Assembly (NCBI GenBank): GCA_946480055.1 | Contig: CAMLID010000014.1 | Coordinates: 1-64,000 of the forward strand | Direction: 5' to 3' | From: an uncultured Lysobacter sp. | GTDB taxonomy: Bacteria; Pseudomonadota; Gammaproteobacteria; Xanthomonadales; Xanthomonadaceae | DNA length: 64,000 nt | Part shown: positions 21,424 to 31,987 of the stretch, piece by piece | How positions within the stretch are numbered: the stretch's first letter is position 1 | How the letters are laid out: each line of letters begins with the position of its first letter | Program-made: the position numbers and the translations under genes | The notes under the pieces: model-generated | The model's input: only the letters and a program-made list of their open reading frames with translations | Told to the model about the DNA's origin: nothing | Database searches by the model: none

Positions 21424-22136
21424 GCCAGAAGAAGATGTCGCTCAAGGACCTCGACTTCAACAACATGGGGTCGTGGCCGCAGCAGGCCAAAATCGGCTTC
21501 TGCGTGATCGTCGGCCTGGTGATCGTAGGCCTGGCTTGGTACCTGTTCGTCAGCGATAAGCGCACCCAGCTCGAAGGCCTGGAGCGCACCGAGACGGAAC
21601 TGCGCACCGAGTTCGAGACCAAGCAGGGCCGTGCCGCCAATCTGGAGCCGCTGAAGCAGCAGCTCGTGCAGATGGAGCAGCAGTTGCAGCAGATGCTGCG
21701 CCAGCTGCCGAGCAAGACCGAAATGCCCGACCTGATCGTCGACATTTCGCAGACCGCGCTCGCCACCGGCATTACCAACGAACTGTTCCAGCCCGGTCCG
21801 GAGCAGCCCAAGGACTTCTACGCCGAGAAGCCGATCGCGCTGCGCATGGTGGGTACCTATCACCAGTTCGGCGGTTTCGTCAGCGGCGTCGCCTCGCTGC
21901 CGCGCGTGGTCATCATGACCATGCACGACATCTCGCTGCGTCCGCGCGGCGCTGCGGCCGGCGACAAGTCCGCGGTCATCACGCCCAACAGTCCGTTGGA
22001 ATTGGCCGGCACGGTCAAGACCTACCGTTACCTGGACGAAGAAGAAGTGTCGGCGCAGGAAAAGGCCAACGGTGATCCTAACGCCGCCGCGGCCGCACCT
22101 GCCGCGCCCACTGGCGACAAGAAGGAGGGCGGCTGA
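21420..22136 (+). CDS. pilO: Type IV pilus inner-membrane protein PilO
   Basis: A 238-residue partner of PilN. A short cytoplasmic part (LKDLDFNNMGSWPQQAK) precedes a membrane segment (about 24-44), a glutamine-rich coiled coil (PLKQQLVQMEQQLQQMLRQL) and a periplasmic ferredoxin-like domain ending in FGGFVSGVASLPRVVIMTMHD and SPLELAGTVKTYRYLDEEE. It starts with GTG inside the pilN stop and ends one base inside pilP, so the operon is tightly coupled. Confidence 0.95.
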   Translation: MSQKKMSLKDLDFNNMGSWPQQAKIGFCVIVGLVIVGLAWYLFVSDKRTQLEGLERTETELRTEFETKQGRAANLEPLKQQLVQMEQQLQQMLRQLPSKTEMPDLIVDISQTALATGITNELFQPGPEQPKDFYAEKPIALRMVGTYHQFGGFVSGVASLPRVVIMTMHDISLRPRGAAAGDKSAVITPNSPLELAGTVKTYRYLDEEEVSAQEKANGDPNAAAAAPAAPTGDKKEGG

Positions 22137-22684
22137 TGCGTACGACATTCAACGCAGGCGCTCGCAGTCGCGTCCTGATCGCCGCGACGATGCTGCTGGC
22201 GGCCACCGCCTGCTCGCGCGGCATCACCAGCACGCCGGGCGAAGCGCCGAACCTGGAAAAGTGGGTCGCCGAAGTGAAGGCGCGTCCGGCTCCGCCGCTG
22301 GATCCGCTGCCGGTGATGCAGCAGTTCGAAACCTTCGAATACGCCGCGCAGGCGATGCGCGATCCGTTCAGCAACGCGTTCACCGACCAGGGCGGCGGCA
22401 ACGGTCCGCGCCCGGACGCCACGCGTCGCAAGCAGACCTTGGAACAGTTCCCGCTCGACAGCCTGGACATGGTCGGCACGCTCGGCCGTGGTCCCGGTGT
22501 GATCGCTCTGGTGATGGCGCCCGACAAGGTGACCTACCGGGTGCGGCCAGGTGCGTACATGGGGCAGAACGACGGGCGGGTGACCAGCGTGTCCGAAGAC
22601 CGGATCGAGTTGGTGGAACTGGTGCCGGACGGCGCTGGTGGCTGGCTGGAACGTCCCGCCACCGTGGCGTTAGAAGACAATTGA
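22136..22684 (+). CDS. pilP: Type IV pilus lipoprotein PilP
   Basis: A 182-residue lipoprotein (signal to LAATAC). It connects PilN/PilO to the secretin PilQ across the periplasm. The disordered N-terminal part after the cysteine (RGITSTPGEAPNLEKWVAE) precedes the beta-sandwich domain (LDSLDMVGTLGRGPGVIALVMAPDKVTYRVRPG split by strand turns, then GQNDGRVTSVSEDRIELVEL). The start overlaps the pilO stop by one base. Confidence 0.94.
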   Translation: MRTTFNAGARSRVLIAATMLLAATACSRGITSTPGEAPNLEKWVAEVKARPAPPLDPLPVMQQFETFEYAAQAMRDPFSNAFTDQGGGNGPRPDATRRKQTLEQFPLDSLDMVGTLGRGPGVIALVMAPDKVTYRVRPGAYMGQNDGRVTSVSEDRIELVELVPDGAGGWLERPATVALEDN

Positions 22685-22699
22685 TTGGGGGATAGCACG

Positions 22700-24697
22700 A
22701 TGACCGTATTCAACGCCAAATGCTCGCGGCCGGCCCGGCGCCCCTTGGCTTTCAGCACGCGCAGCGCCGGCCTGGTGGTCGGCTTGCTCGCGGGACTCAG
22801 CGCCGCGCATGCCGCGACGCCGGCGTCCGGGGCCGCGGCACCGGTCGCGGCTCCAGCCGCGCCTGTGGTCGCTCCCGCGCACAGCCTCGATCCGGCCAAG
22901 CAGCTGCCGGGCGCGATCTCGGTCGCGAACATCGACTTCAAGCGCGGCGACGGCGGCTCCGGCAAGCTGATCCTGAAGTTCAGCGGCGACGGTGCCGCGC
23001 CGGACCTGCGCAGCCAGGGCTCGAGCGTGATCATCAACGTCGGCAACGCCCAGTTGCCGGCCGCGCTGCAGCGTCCGCTGAACGTCACCGACTTCGCGAC
23101 CCCGGTCCAGCGCATCGACGCGCGCGCCAGCGGTAACGGCACGCAGCTGGTGCTCAACACCAACGGCGGTTTCGAGTCGCTGGCCTACCAGACCGGTCGC
23201 GAGTACATCGTCGAGATCGTGCCCAAGGCCGCCTCGGCCGTCGGTAGCCGCGCAGTCGGCGCCGCCGGCAGCGGTGCGGCCGACTCGGCCAAGCGCGGCT
23301 ACAGCGGCCGCCCGGTGACCTTCAACTTCCAGGACGTGCCGGTGCGCACCGTGCTGCAGCTGATCGCCGAGGAGTCCAACCTCAACGTGGTCGCCGCCGA
23401 CACGGTCCAGGGCAACGTGACCCTGCGCTTGGTCAATGTGCCCTGGGATCAGGCGCTGGATCTGGTCCTGCAGGCCAAGGGCCTGGACAAGCGCCGCAGC
23501 GGCAACGTGGTGTGGATCGCGCCGCAGGCCGAAGTCGCCAAGTACGAGCAGGACAAGGAAGACGCGCGCATCGCGCTCGACAACCGCGTCGACCTGGTCA
23601 CCGAGTACATCCAGATCAACTACCACAACGCCACGGCCATCTTCAAAGCGCTGACCGAGGCCAAGGGCGTCGGCGGCGGCAGCGGCGGCGGCGGTAGCGG
23701 CGGCCAGTCCCAGAACGAGAACGGCTTCCTCTCGCAGCGCGGCCGACTGGTCGCCGACGAGCGCACCAACACGCTGATGATCAGCGACATCCCGAAGAAG
23801 GTTCAGCAGATGCGCGAACTGGTTCGGGTGATCGATCGCCCGGTCGACCAGGTCGTGATCGAGGCCCGCATCGTGATCGCGACCGAATCGGTCTCGCGCG
23901 AACTCGGCGCCAAGTTCGGCATCAGCGGCAACAAGGACAACTCCTACTTCAGCGGCAATCTCGACGCCAACACCGCGACCCGCAACTCGCAGGTCGCCGC
24001 CGATACCGCCTATGCCAACGCCTTCCGCGACTGGCTCAACGGCGGCTCGGTCGGCTCGCCGCCGGTGCGTACGCTGGGCTCGATCACCCGCGGTCTGATG
24101 ACCAACCTGGGCGTCGACAACCCGGCCGGCTCGCTGGCGCTGTCGATCCTCAACGCCGGTTACCTGCTCGACATCGAGCTCTCGGCGATCCAGGAAGAAG
24201 GTCGCGGCGAAGTCATCTCCAACCCGCGCGTGGTCACCAGCAACCAGCGCGAAGCGGTGATCAGCCAGGGCCAGGAAGTGGGCTACGTGACGATCTCCCC
24301 GCAGCAGGGCGGCAACAGCACGCCGATCCCGAACGTCCAGTTCAAGGACGTGCTGCTGGAGCTCAAGGTCACCCCGACCATCACCAACGACGGCCGCGTG
24401 TTCCTGAACATGGCGGTCAAGAAGGACGAGGTCGACGGCACCCTGAACACCTCGATCGGCCAGGTGCCGATCATCGCCAAGCGCTCGGTCAACACCGCGG
24501 TGCTGGTCGAGGACGGTCAGACCGTGGTGATCGGCGGCGTGTACGAGTTCCGCGACCGCAGCGACATCACCAAGGTGCCGTTCCTGGGCGACATCCCCTT
24601 CCTGGGCAACTTGTTCAAGAAGAAGGGCCGCTCCAAGGAAAAAGCCGAGCTGCTGATCTTCGTGACACCGAAAGTGCTCAAGGTCGCGCAGCGCTAA
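22700..24697 (+). CDS. pilQ: Type IV pilus secretin PilQ
   Basis: A 665-residue outer-membrane channel for the pilus. The ATG at 22700 has GGGGGA 8 bp upstream and gives a proper signal peptide ending SAAHA. After an Ala/Pro linker come one AMIN domain (about 75-170), an STN/N0 domain (RPVTFNFQDVPVRTVLQLIAEESNLNVV), an N1 domain with a glycine/serine loop (GVGGGSGGGGSGGQSQNENG) and the secretin core (about 390-665) ending VPFLGDIPFLGNLFKKK. Only one AMIN domain is seen, where several relatives carry two. Confidence 0.96.
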   Translation: MTVFNAKCSRPARRPLAFSTRSAGLVVGLLAGLSAAHAATPASGAAAPVAAPAAPVVAPAHSLDPAKQLPGAISVANIDFKRGDGGSGKLILKFSGDGAAPDLRSQGSSVIINVGNAQLPAALQRPLNVTDFATPVQRIDARASGNGTQLVLNTNGGFESLAYQTGREYIVEIVPKAASAVGSRAVGAAGSGAADSAKRGYSGRPVTFNFQDVPVRTVLQLIAEESNLNVVAADTVQGNVTLRLVNVPWDQALDLVLQAKGLDKRRSGNVVWIAPQAEVAKYEQDKEDARIALDNRVDLVTEYIQINYHNATAIFKALTEAKGVGGGSGGGGSGGQSQNENGFLSQRGRLVADERTNTLMISDIPKKVQQMRELVRVIDRPVDQVVIEARIVIATESVSRELGAKFGISGNKDNSYFSGNLDANTATRNSQVAADTAYANAFRDWLNGGSVGSPPVRTLGSITRGLMTNLGVDNPAGSLALSILNAGYLLDIELSAIQEEGRGEVISNPRVVTSNQREAVISQGQEVGYVTISPQQGGNSTPIPNVQFKDVLLELKVTPTITNDGRVFLNMAVKKDEVDGTLNTSIGQVPIIAKRSVNTAVLVEDGQTVVIGGVYEFRDRSDITKVPFLGDIPFLGNLFKKKGRSKEKAELLIFVTPKVLKVAQR

Positions 24698-24723
24698 GCG
24701 CAGCCGATCCGGACGTTGTACGC

Positions 24724-24757
24724 AAGAGGGCCTTCGGGCCCTCTTCGCGTTTTCGGG
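24724..24757 (+). terminator. Rho-independent terminator of pilMNOPQ
   Basis: AAGAGGGCC (24724-24732) pairs with GGCCCTCTT (24737-24745) around TTCG, followed by CGCGTTTT. It lies 26 bp after the pilQ stop. Confidence 0.8.
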
Positions 24758-24854
24758 GTCGGAAAGGGGCGATGAGCTGAACGTGCCATCGGTTGGGTGA
24801 ACCCCGGCCGCCAAGTTCGGTCAAAATCGGACCTCGCCCCGCGTCGGAACGCCG

Positions 24855-25892
<1,038 letters not shown>

Positions 25893-25944
25893 GCCGGCGC
25901 GACGCGTTGCCGCTCATGGCGCGCGGCGCCGGTCCAGGATCGAC

Positions 25945-26859
25945 ATGAGCGGATCGTCCACCGAATCCAACGGCCTGCGTCCGCAACTGGCGGAACTGGT
26001 CGCGCTGCGCGCCGCCGTCGGCGGCCGCCGCAATGCGCGCCTGGGCCGTCACGGGGTCAGCGGCCACGCGCTGTCGCCCTTGCGCGGACGCGGCATGGAG
26101 TACGCCGAATCGCGCGAATATTCGAACGGCGACGATGCACGCCACATCGACTGGCGCCTGACCGCACGCACCGGCCGCGCCCACACCAAGTTGTTCCAGG
26201 CCGAACGCGAGCGCTTGAGCCTGATCGTCGCCGACACCTCGCCGGCGCTGTATTTCGGCACCCGCGTGCGTTTCAAGTCGGTCCAGGCCGCGCGCGCTGG
26301 CGCGATCGCGGCCTGGGCGGCGGCGCGCGACGGCGACCGCATCGCCGCGTTGCGCGGCAGCCTGCGCGAAGCGCCGGTGCCGCCGGCGTCGGGACCGCGC
26401 GGTGCCTTGCGCGCGCTCGACGCGCTGGTACGCTGGTACGCGCAGCCGCCCGAGGACGACGCCGGTCTCGCGGTCGCGCTCGACCACGCCACGCGTCTGC
26501 TGCGGCCGGGTTCGCGCCTGGTGGTGCTGGCCGATCCGCGCAGCCTGGAGCAGGTGCCCGAGCGGCGCTGGCCGGCGCTGGCCCAGCACCACGAAGTGAT
26601 CGTGCTGCTGCTCACCGATCCGTTGGAAAACGCGCCGCCGCAATCCGCGCTGGCGTTCCGCAGCGGCGAGCGACGGATCGAAGTCGATCTCGGCGTGCCC
26701 GCGCAACGCCGGCGCTGGGCCCAGGAGTTCACCGCACCGGTCGCGGCTGCGTTGGAAAAACTGCCTTCGCGCGGCGTGCGCGTGCAGGCCCTGTCCACCG
26801 ATGCGCCCAGCGAGTCCTGGTTGCCGTTGCTGGGCCGGGCGCGGCCGCTGGTGGCGTGA
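25945..26859 (+). CDS. DUF58 domain-containing protein
   Basis: A 304-residue protein with the DUF58 signature around residues 40-85 (GHALSPLRGRGMEYAESREY, then DDARHIDWRLTARTGRAHTKLFQ). The rest resembles a degenerate VWA fold (LSLIVADTSPALYFGTRVRFK, then LRPGSRLVVLADPRSLEQVP). No membrane segment is seen. DUF58 proteins are constant partners of MoxR ATPases, and their biochemical role is not known. It overlaps the next gene by one base (TGATG). Confidence 0.93.
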   Translation: MSGSSTESNGLRPQLAELVALRAAVGGRRNARLGRHGVSGHALSPLRGRGMEYAESREYSNGDDARHIDWRLTARTGRAHTKLFQAERERLSLIVADTSPALYFGTRVRFKSVQAARAGAIAAWAAARDGDRIAALRGSLREAPVPPASGPRGALRALDALVRWYAQPPEDDAGLAVALDHATRLLRPGSRLVVLADPRSLEQVPERRWPALAQHHEVIVLLLTDPLENAPPQSALAFRSGERRIEVDLGVPAQRRRWAQEFTAPVAAALEKLPSRGVRVQALSTDAPSESWLPLLGRARPLVA

Positions 26860-27317
26860 TGGCCGATCCGACCTTGCTCCTGCGCGACGTGCACGAGAGC
26901 GTGGCGCCCTCGTGGTGGCCGCCGGCGCCGGGCTGGTGGATGGTGTTCGCGGCCGTGCTGCTGGTCGTGGCCGCGGTGTGGTTCTGGCGTGCGCGCCGGT
27001 ACCGCCGGCGGCGCGCGATCGAGCGTGTGTTCGACGATGCGCTGGCCGTAGCGGCCACACCGTCGGCGCAGATCGCGGCGATGTCGGAACTGTTGCGCCG
27101 CGCCGCGCGCCGCAGCGATGCGACGGCGGACCGCCTGCAGGGCGAAGACTGGCTGGCCTTCCTCGATCGCAGCGCGAAGTCGCCGCAGTTCGTCGAGGCC
27201 GCGGGCCGTCTGCTGCTCGACGGCGGTTACCGCCGCTACGTCGATCCTCTGCAGGCGGAGGCCTTGCGTGAGTTGGTGCGCACGCGCTTCCTCGAGCTGA
27301 TGGGCGCAGGCCGATGA
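26859..27317 (+). CDS. DUF4381 domain-containing membrane protein
   Basis: A 152-residue protein with a short tryptophan/proline-rich N-terminus (LRDVHESVAPSWWPPAPGWW), one membrane helix (about 27-45) and a helical cytoplasmic domain containing LQGEDWLAFLDRSAKS. This is the standard architecture of DUF4381, which lies between DUF58 and VWA genes in MoxR/Bat operons. A GTG one codon upstream is also possible. The stop overlaps the next ATG by 4 bp (ATGA). Confidence 0.9.
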   Translation: MADPTLLLRDVHESVAPSWWPPAPGWWMVFAAVLLVVAAVWFWRARRYRRRRAIERVFDDALAVAATPSAQIAAMSELLRRAARRSDATADRLQGEDWLAFLDRSAKSPQFVEAAGRLLLDGGYRRYVDPLQAEALRELVRTRFLELMGAGR

Positions 27318-28333
27318 TGGACGCGCTCGCCCGCGCCCTGGCCGATGCGCGCGACCTGTTCGCGTGGCCTTGGTGGCTGCTCGCGCTGCCCTTGCCGTGG
27401 CTGGCGCGTTGGCTGCTGCCAGCCGCGCGCGACGGTTCGGCGGCGCTGAAAGTACCGTTCGGCGAACGCTTGGATGCGGTCGCGGCCGTCGGCGGCCACG
27501 GCGTGCGCGGGCGCGGCCCGGTCTGGCTGATCTGGGCGGCGTGGATCCTGCTCTGCATCGCCGCCGCGCGGCCGCAACAACTCGGCGACGCGGTGCAGCC
27601 GCCCCAGGTCGGCCGTGATCTGATGCTGGCGCTGGACCTCTCGGGCAGCATGCGCGAGCCGGACATGGAACTCGGCGGTCGCCCGGTGGATCGCTTGACC
27701 GCGGCCAAGGCGGTGCTCAACGACTTCCTCGAACGCCGGGTCGGCGACCGCGTCGGTCTGCTGGTGTTCGGCCGTCGCGCCTATGCGCTGGCACCGCTGA
27801 CCCTGGACCGCGCGACCGTGCGCGATCAGCTCGCCGACAGCGTGGTCGGACTGGCCGGCCAGGAAACCGCGATCGGCGACGCGATCGCGCTGGCGGTGAA
27901 GCGCCTGCGCTCGCAGCCCGCCGAACAGCGCGTGCTGATCCTGCTGACCGATGGCGTCAATACCGCCGGTGCGATCGAGCCCAAGAAAGCGGCCGAACTG
28001 GCCAGCGCCGATCACGTGCGCGTGCACACCATCGCCTTCGGCGGCGACGGCACGCTGTCGGTGCTCGGCATCAAGTTGCCGATACCGGGTGGCGGCGACG
28101 ACATCGACGAGACCACTCTGCGCGCGGTGGCGAAGCAAACCGGTGGACGTTTCTTCCGCGCCCGCGACACCTCCGAACTGGCCGGCATCTACGCCGAGAT
28201 CGACCGACTGGAACCGATCCAGCGCCCCGGCGAGACCGTGCGTCCGCGCATCGAGCGCTACGTCTGGCCGCTCGCGGCCGCGTTCGTGCTGGCGCTGTTG
28301 GCGTTCGCAGTGCAAGGGAGGCGACGCGCATGA
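27314..28333 (+). CDS. batA: BatA-like VWA domain membrane protein
   Basis: A 339-residue inner-membrane protein. Two N-terminal membrane helices (about 16-36 and 70-88) are followed by a VWA domain (about 98-290) with an intact MIDAS motif DLSGS (MLALDLSGSMREPDM) and ILLTDGVNTAG. A C-terminal helix (YVWPLAAAFVLALLAFAVQG) anchors it again. Bat proteins are linked to aerotolerance and stress resistance in Bacteroides and relatives; the role here is inferred. It overlaps both neighbours by 4 bp. Confidence 0.93.
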   Translation: MMDALARALADARDLFAWPWWLLALPLPWLARWLLPAARDGSAALKVPFGERLDAVAAVGGHGVRGRGPVWLIWAAWILLCIAAARPQQLGDAVQPPQVGRDLMLALDLSGSMREPDMELGGRPVDRLTAAKAVLNDFLERRVGDRVGLLVFGRRAYALAPLTLDRATVRDQLADSVVGLAGQETAIGDAIALAVKRLRSQPAEQRVLILLTDGVNTAGAIEPKKAAELASADHVRVHTIAFGGDGTLSVLGIKLPIPGGGDDIDETTLRAVAKQTGGRFFRARDTSELAGIYAEIDRLEPIQRPGETVRPRIERYVWPLAAAFVLALLAFAVQGRRRA

Positions 28334-30063
28334 GCGGCGATTGGATAAGCACGTTCTCGCAGTTGCACCTGCTGCGCCCGCACTGGCTGTGGGTGTTGCT
28401 GGCCTTGCCCTTGATCGCGCTGTGGTGGCGCGCGCGCCGGCGTCGCGCCAGCGCCTGGCGCGATGTCGTCGATCCGCACCTGCTGCCGCACCTGCTCGAA
28501 GCCGGGCAGGACAAGCGCACGCGTTACGGCGCCTGGTTGGCGATGCTCGCCGGCGTGCTCGCGGTGTTCGCGCTGGCCGGCCCGAGTTGGCGCCAGACCG
28601 AGCAGGCCTTGTGGCAGAGTCGGGCGCCGCTGGTGATCGCGCTCGATCTGTCCAGCGCAGTGCTCGCCACCGACCTGCCGCCTACGCGCCTGGCGCAGGC
28701 GCGGGCCAAGATCGCGACTCTGCTGCGCGAGCGCGACGGCGGTCAGGTCGGACTGGTGGCCTACGCCGGCGATGCGTTCACCGTCGCGCCGCTGACCGAC
28801 GATGCGGCCAATGTCGCCTTGTTCTTGGACGCCCTCAATCCCGACGTGATGCCGGTCGACGGCCAGCGCGGCGATCGCGCCATCGTCTGGTCGACGCGGC
28901 TGCTGCGTCGCGCCGGTTTCGAACGCGGCGACATCCTGTTGTTGACCGATCACAGCGATGCGCGCACGCGCGCCGCGGCGGCCGAAGCCGCGGCCGAAGG
29001 CTACCGTGTATCCGCGCTGGGCTTGGGCAGCACCACCGGGGCTCCGATCCGCCGCAGCGACGGCAGCATCGTCGGAGTCAAGCTCGAACCGGCCACCTTG
29101 CGCGATCTTGCCAGCACCGGCGGCGGTACCTACGCGGCCATGAGCGGCGGCGACGAAGATCTGCGTGCGCTGGGCGTGCTCGAGCCCAAGGCCACCGATG
29201 CCACCGCGGCCAAGGGCAGCAAGGGCCGCACCTGGCAGGACGAAGGCTATTGGCTGTTGCCGCCGCTGCTGCTGCTGGCGTTGTTCGCATTCCGTCGCCG
29301 CAGCGGCGCGCTCGCCGCGCTGCTGCTATGCGCCTGGCTGCCCTGGCAACCCGCGCAGGCGGCCGAACTATGGCGTCGTCCCGACCAGCTCACCCACGAG
29401 CGCATGCAGGACGCGACCCAGGCCTACCGTCGCGGCGACTACCCGCGCGCCGCGCAGCTGTACCGCAGCTCCGACAGCGCCGATGCGCACTACAACCTCG
29501 GCAACGCACTGGCCAAGGCCGGGCAGTACCCGCAGGCGATCGCCGCCTACGACCGCGCCCTGAGTTTGCAACCCGGCATGCCCGACGCGCTGGCCAACAA
29601 GCGCGCGGTCGAAGCGGCGATGAAGCGCAAGCCGCCGCCCAAGGACAAGTCGCAGCAGAACCAGTCGTCGCAGGGCGGGCAGGGCCAGCAGAACCAGCCG
29701 CAGAATCCGCAGCAGGGCCAGCAGAAACAGCAGAAGCCGGCCCAGGATCAGCCCAAGCCCGAGCGCGAGCGCGAGGAATCCGGTTCCAAGTCCGAACCCG
29801 ATCCCGCCGCCGCGGCCAAGGCGCAGGAACAGGCCGATCGCGCCCAGCGCGAGCGCATGCAGCGCGCCCTGCAGCAACAGCCGCGCGCCGAGCAGCCGGC
29901 GCAGGCGCGCGCGCGCGGCAAGGAAACCGCGCAGCAGCGCGAAGTCCGGATAGCCAACGAAGCCTGGCTCAGGCGCGTGCCCGACGATCCGGGCGGTCTG
30001 CTGCGCGAGAAATTCCGTATCGAGCACGAACGCCGCCAGGTTCTGGGCGAGCAAGGAGAATGA
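28330..30063 (+). CDS. BatB-BatC-type fusion: VWA plus TPR membrane protein
   Basis: A 577-residue protein that joins BatB-like and BatC-like parts. It has membrane helices near 18-36 and 60-78, and a VWA domain (about 95-270). The MIDAS reads DLSSA (VIALDLSSAVLATDLPPTRL), so the last serine of DxSxS is alanine. Further helices near 306-345 precede TPR units (TQAYRRGDYPRAAQLYRSS, AHYNLGNALAKAGQYPQAIA). The tail (about 435-577) is rich in glutamine and charged residues (GQGQQNQPQNPQQGQQKQQK) and probably disordered. It overlaps batA and batD by 4 bp. Confidence 0.92.
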   Translation: MSGDWISTFSQLHLLRPHWLWVLLALPLIALWWRARRRRASAWRDVVDPHLLPHLLEAGQDKRTRYGAWLAMLAGVLAVFALAGPSWRQTEQALWQSRAPLVIALDLSSAVLATDLPPTRLAQARAKIATLLRERDGGQVGLVAYAGDAFTVAPLTDDAANVALFLDALNPDVMPVDGQRGDRAIVWSTRLLRRAGFERGDILLLTDHSDARTRAAAAEAAAEGYRVSALGLGSTTGAPIRRSDGSIVGVKLEPATLRDLASTGGGTYAAMSGGDEDLRALGVLEPKATDATAAKGSKGRTWQDEGYWLLPPLLLLALFAFRRRSGALAALLLCAWLPWQPAQAAELWRRPDQLTHERMQDATQAYRRGDYPRAAQLYRSSDSADAHYNLGNALAKAGQYPQAIAAYDRALSLQPGMPDALANKRAVEAAMKRKPPPKDKSQQNQSSQGGQGQQNQPQNPQQGQQKQQKPAQDQPKPEREREESGSKSEPDPAAAAKAQEQADRAQRERMQRALQQQPRAEQPAQARARGKETAQQREVRIANEAWLRRVPDDPGGLLREKFRIEHERRQVLGEQGE

Positions 30064-31775
30064 CCGCGATGCCGCGCATGCCGTCCGTCCACGCCCGCAC
30101 CGGCGGTCTGTTCGTCTTGTGGCTGTTGCTGTGCGCCGCCAGTTTCGGCGCGCTCGCGCAGCCGCGCGCGTGGCTGGACCGCGACGCCGTCAATGCCGGC
30201 GAAACCGTGACCCTCAACATCGAGACCACCTCGCTCAGCGGCGCCGGTCCCGACTACTCGCCGCTGGCCAAGGACTTCGAGGTCAGCAACAACACCAGCC
30301 GGCGTTCGTTCGAACGCAGCAACGGCCAGTTCGTCACCCGCTCGCTGTACGGCGTGGCCCTGCGCCCGCGCCGCGACGGACGCCTGACGGTGCCGTCGCT
30401 GAGCGTGGGCGGCGAACGCACCGCGGCGCTGACCCTGGTGGTCGCGCCGGTGGCCGCGCGCGCGCCGGCGCGCGCCGGCGACGATGTGTTCATCGAGAGC
30501 GAGGCCGACGCCACCGATCCCTATGTGCAGCAGGCGGTGGGCTGGGTGGTGCGGCTGTATTCGGCGGTGCCGATCGTGGCCGGCCAGCTCGACCAGCCGG
30601 CGCCCGAAGGCGCCTCGTTCCAGCGCATCGGCGACGACGCCCAGTACACCCGCGAGTTGGCCGGACGCCGCTACAACGTGGTCGAGCGCCGCTACCTGCT
30701 GGTGCCTGAGCGCAGCGGCGTGGTGCAGGTGCCCGGCGCTCGCTTCGAAGGCCGCAGCGCACCCAATTTCTTCGAGGACATGTTCGGCGGCAACGGCGAC
30801 ACCCTGCGCATCGCGGCCACGCCGCGGCGCCTGCAGGTGCGCGCGATGCCGACCAACGCGCCGCAGCCCTGGCTGCCGCTACGCGATCTGCAGTTGCGCT
30901 ACCAGTCCGCGCCGCAGGACCTGCGCGCGGGCAGCGCCGCGACCCTCACCGTCGAGGTCACCGCCGACGGCGCCACCGCGGCGCAGATTCCGGAACTGCA
31001 ACTGCCGCCGATCGACGGCGTGCAGGTGTTCGCCGAGCCGGTCCAATCCGACGAAAACTTCGCCAACGGCCGGCCGCGGGTCAAGCTCACGCGCAAGTTC
31101 TCGCTGGTGCCTACGCGCACTGGTGAGGCGCGTCTGGATGGGCTGCGCCTGGGCTGGTGGGACGTGGGCTCGGGCACGGCGCGCAGCACTCAGCTGCCGG
31201 CGCTGAACTGGAAGATCGCCGCCGCCGACGGATCGACCCCGGCGCCGTTGCCGGCGCCCGCCGCGAACGACGGCAAGGCCGGCTCGAACGCTTCGCCGAT
31301 CGCGGCGATCGCGCAGGATCCGGCCGCGCGCTGGTGGGCGCTGGCGGCGCTGGTGTTCGCGGCACTGTGGCTGGTGACCTTGGTCTGGGCGCTGCATCTG
31401 CGCGCGCATCCGGCGGCCGCCCGCGCCGGCGTAGCCTCGCAGCTGCCGGTTGCGGGCGAACCGCCTGCGGCGCCGCCATCGGGCCGTCGCGGCGCGCTCA
31501 GGCAGGTGCTGGACAGCGGCGACTTCGGCGAGGTCGCGGCCGCGCTGTGCGCCCTGGCGAACCCGCCCGCAGCGGATATCGACGAGGTCATCGCGCGCCT
31601 GGACGACCCAGTCCAGCGCGAGGCCCTGCAGGCGATGCAGCGTGCGCGCTGGGCCGGTGGCGATGGCCCGGCCGCGCGTGCGCAATTGCGCTCCGCGTTC
31701 GCGCAGGGGCCGCGCTGGCGCGCCGTCGCCGCTATAGCGGCATCGCCGCTGCCGCCGCTGTATCCGCCGGGCTAG
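30060..31775 (+). CDS. batD: BatD-like protein
   Basis: A 571-residue exported protein, last gene of the Bat operon. The signal peptide ends about residue 34 (FGALAQ). The periplasmic part has three or more beta-sandwich repeats, starting QPRAWLDRDAVNAGETVTLN and RRSFERSNGQFVTRSLYGVA, as usual for BatD. One membrane helix (WWALAALVFAALWLVTLVWAL) near 440-460 precedes a cytoplasmic helical tail. Its ATG overlaps the preceding stop (ATGA). The operon ends at a palindromic repeat 7 bp downstream. Confidence 0.92.
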   Translation: MTAMPRMPSVHARTGGLFVLWLLLCAASFGALAQPRAWLDRDAVNAGETVTLNIETTSLSGAGPDYSPLAKDFEVSNNTSRRSFERSNGQFVTRSLYGVALRPRRDGRLTVPSLSVGGERTAALTLVVAPVAARAPARAGDDVFIESEADATDPYVQQAVGWVVRLYSAVPIVAGQLDQPAPEGASFQRIGDDAQYTRELAGRRYNVVERRYLLVPERSGVVQVPGARFEGRSAPNFFEDMFGGNGDTLRIAATPRRLQVRAMPTNAPQPWLPLRDLQLRYQSAPQDLRAGSAATLTVEVTADGATAAQIPELQLPPIDGVQVFAEPVQSDENFANGRPRVKLTRKFSLVPTRTGEARLDGLRLGWWDVGSGTARSTQLPALNWKIAAADGSTPAPLPAPAANDGKAGSNASPIAAIAQDPAARWWALAALVFAALWLVTLVWALHLRAHPAAARAGVASQLPVAGEPPAAPPSGRRGALRQVLDSGDFGEVAAALCALANPPAADIDEVIARLDDPVQREALQAMQRARWAGGDGPAARAQLRSAFAQGPRWRAVAAIAASPLPPLYPPG

Positions 31776-31782
31776 CCGGCTC

Positions 31783-31860
31783 TGGGGTGGGAGCGGCGTA
31801 AGCCGCGGCCCGTGTGCCCATCGGAGGCGCGCGGTCGCGGCTTACGCCGCTCCTACCCCA
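31783..31860. repeat. Paired REP-like palindrome, 25-bp arms
   Basis: The 25-bp arm 31783-31807 and its inverted mate 31836-31860 match with one mismatch around a 28-bp centre. The core is GGGAGCGGCGTAAGCCGCG. It directly follows batD and can form a very stable cruciform or RNA hairpin, so it may also end the Bat transcript. Confidence 0.85.
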
Positions 31861-31987
31861 AAGCACGGCTGCTGCGGGGTGTTGGCGTGCTTACGGCGGC
31901 GATCCCTTTCGTTCAGTCTGGGGCGCAGGGCAAGCCGGATCGGGCAGGTTTGCTAAGCTCCGCGGGTTCAAGTCGGGGAGTACGCAG

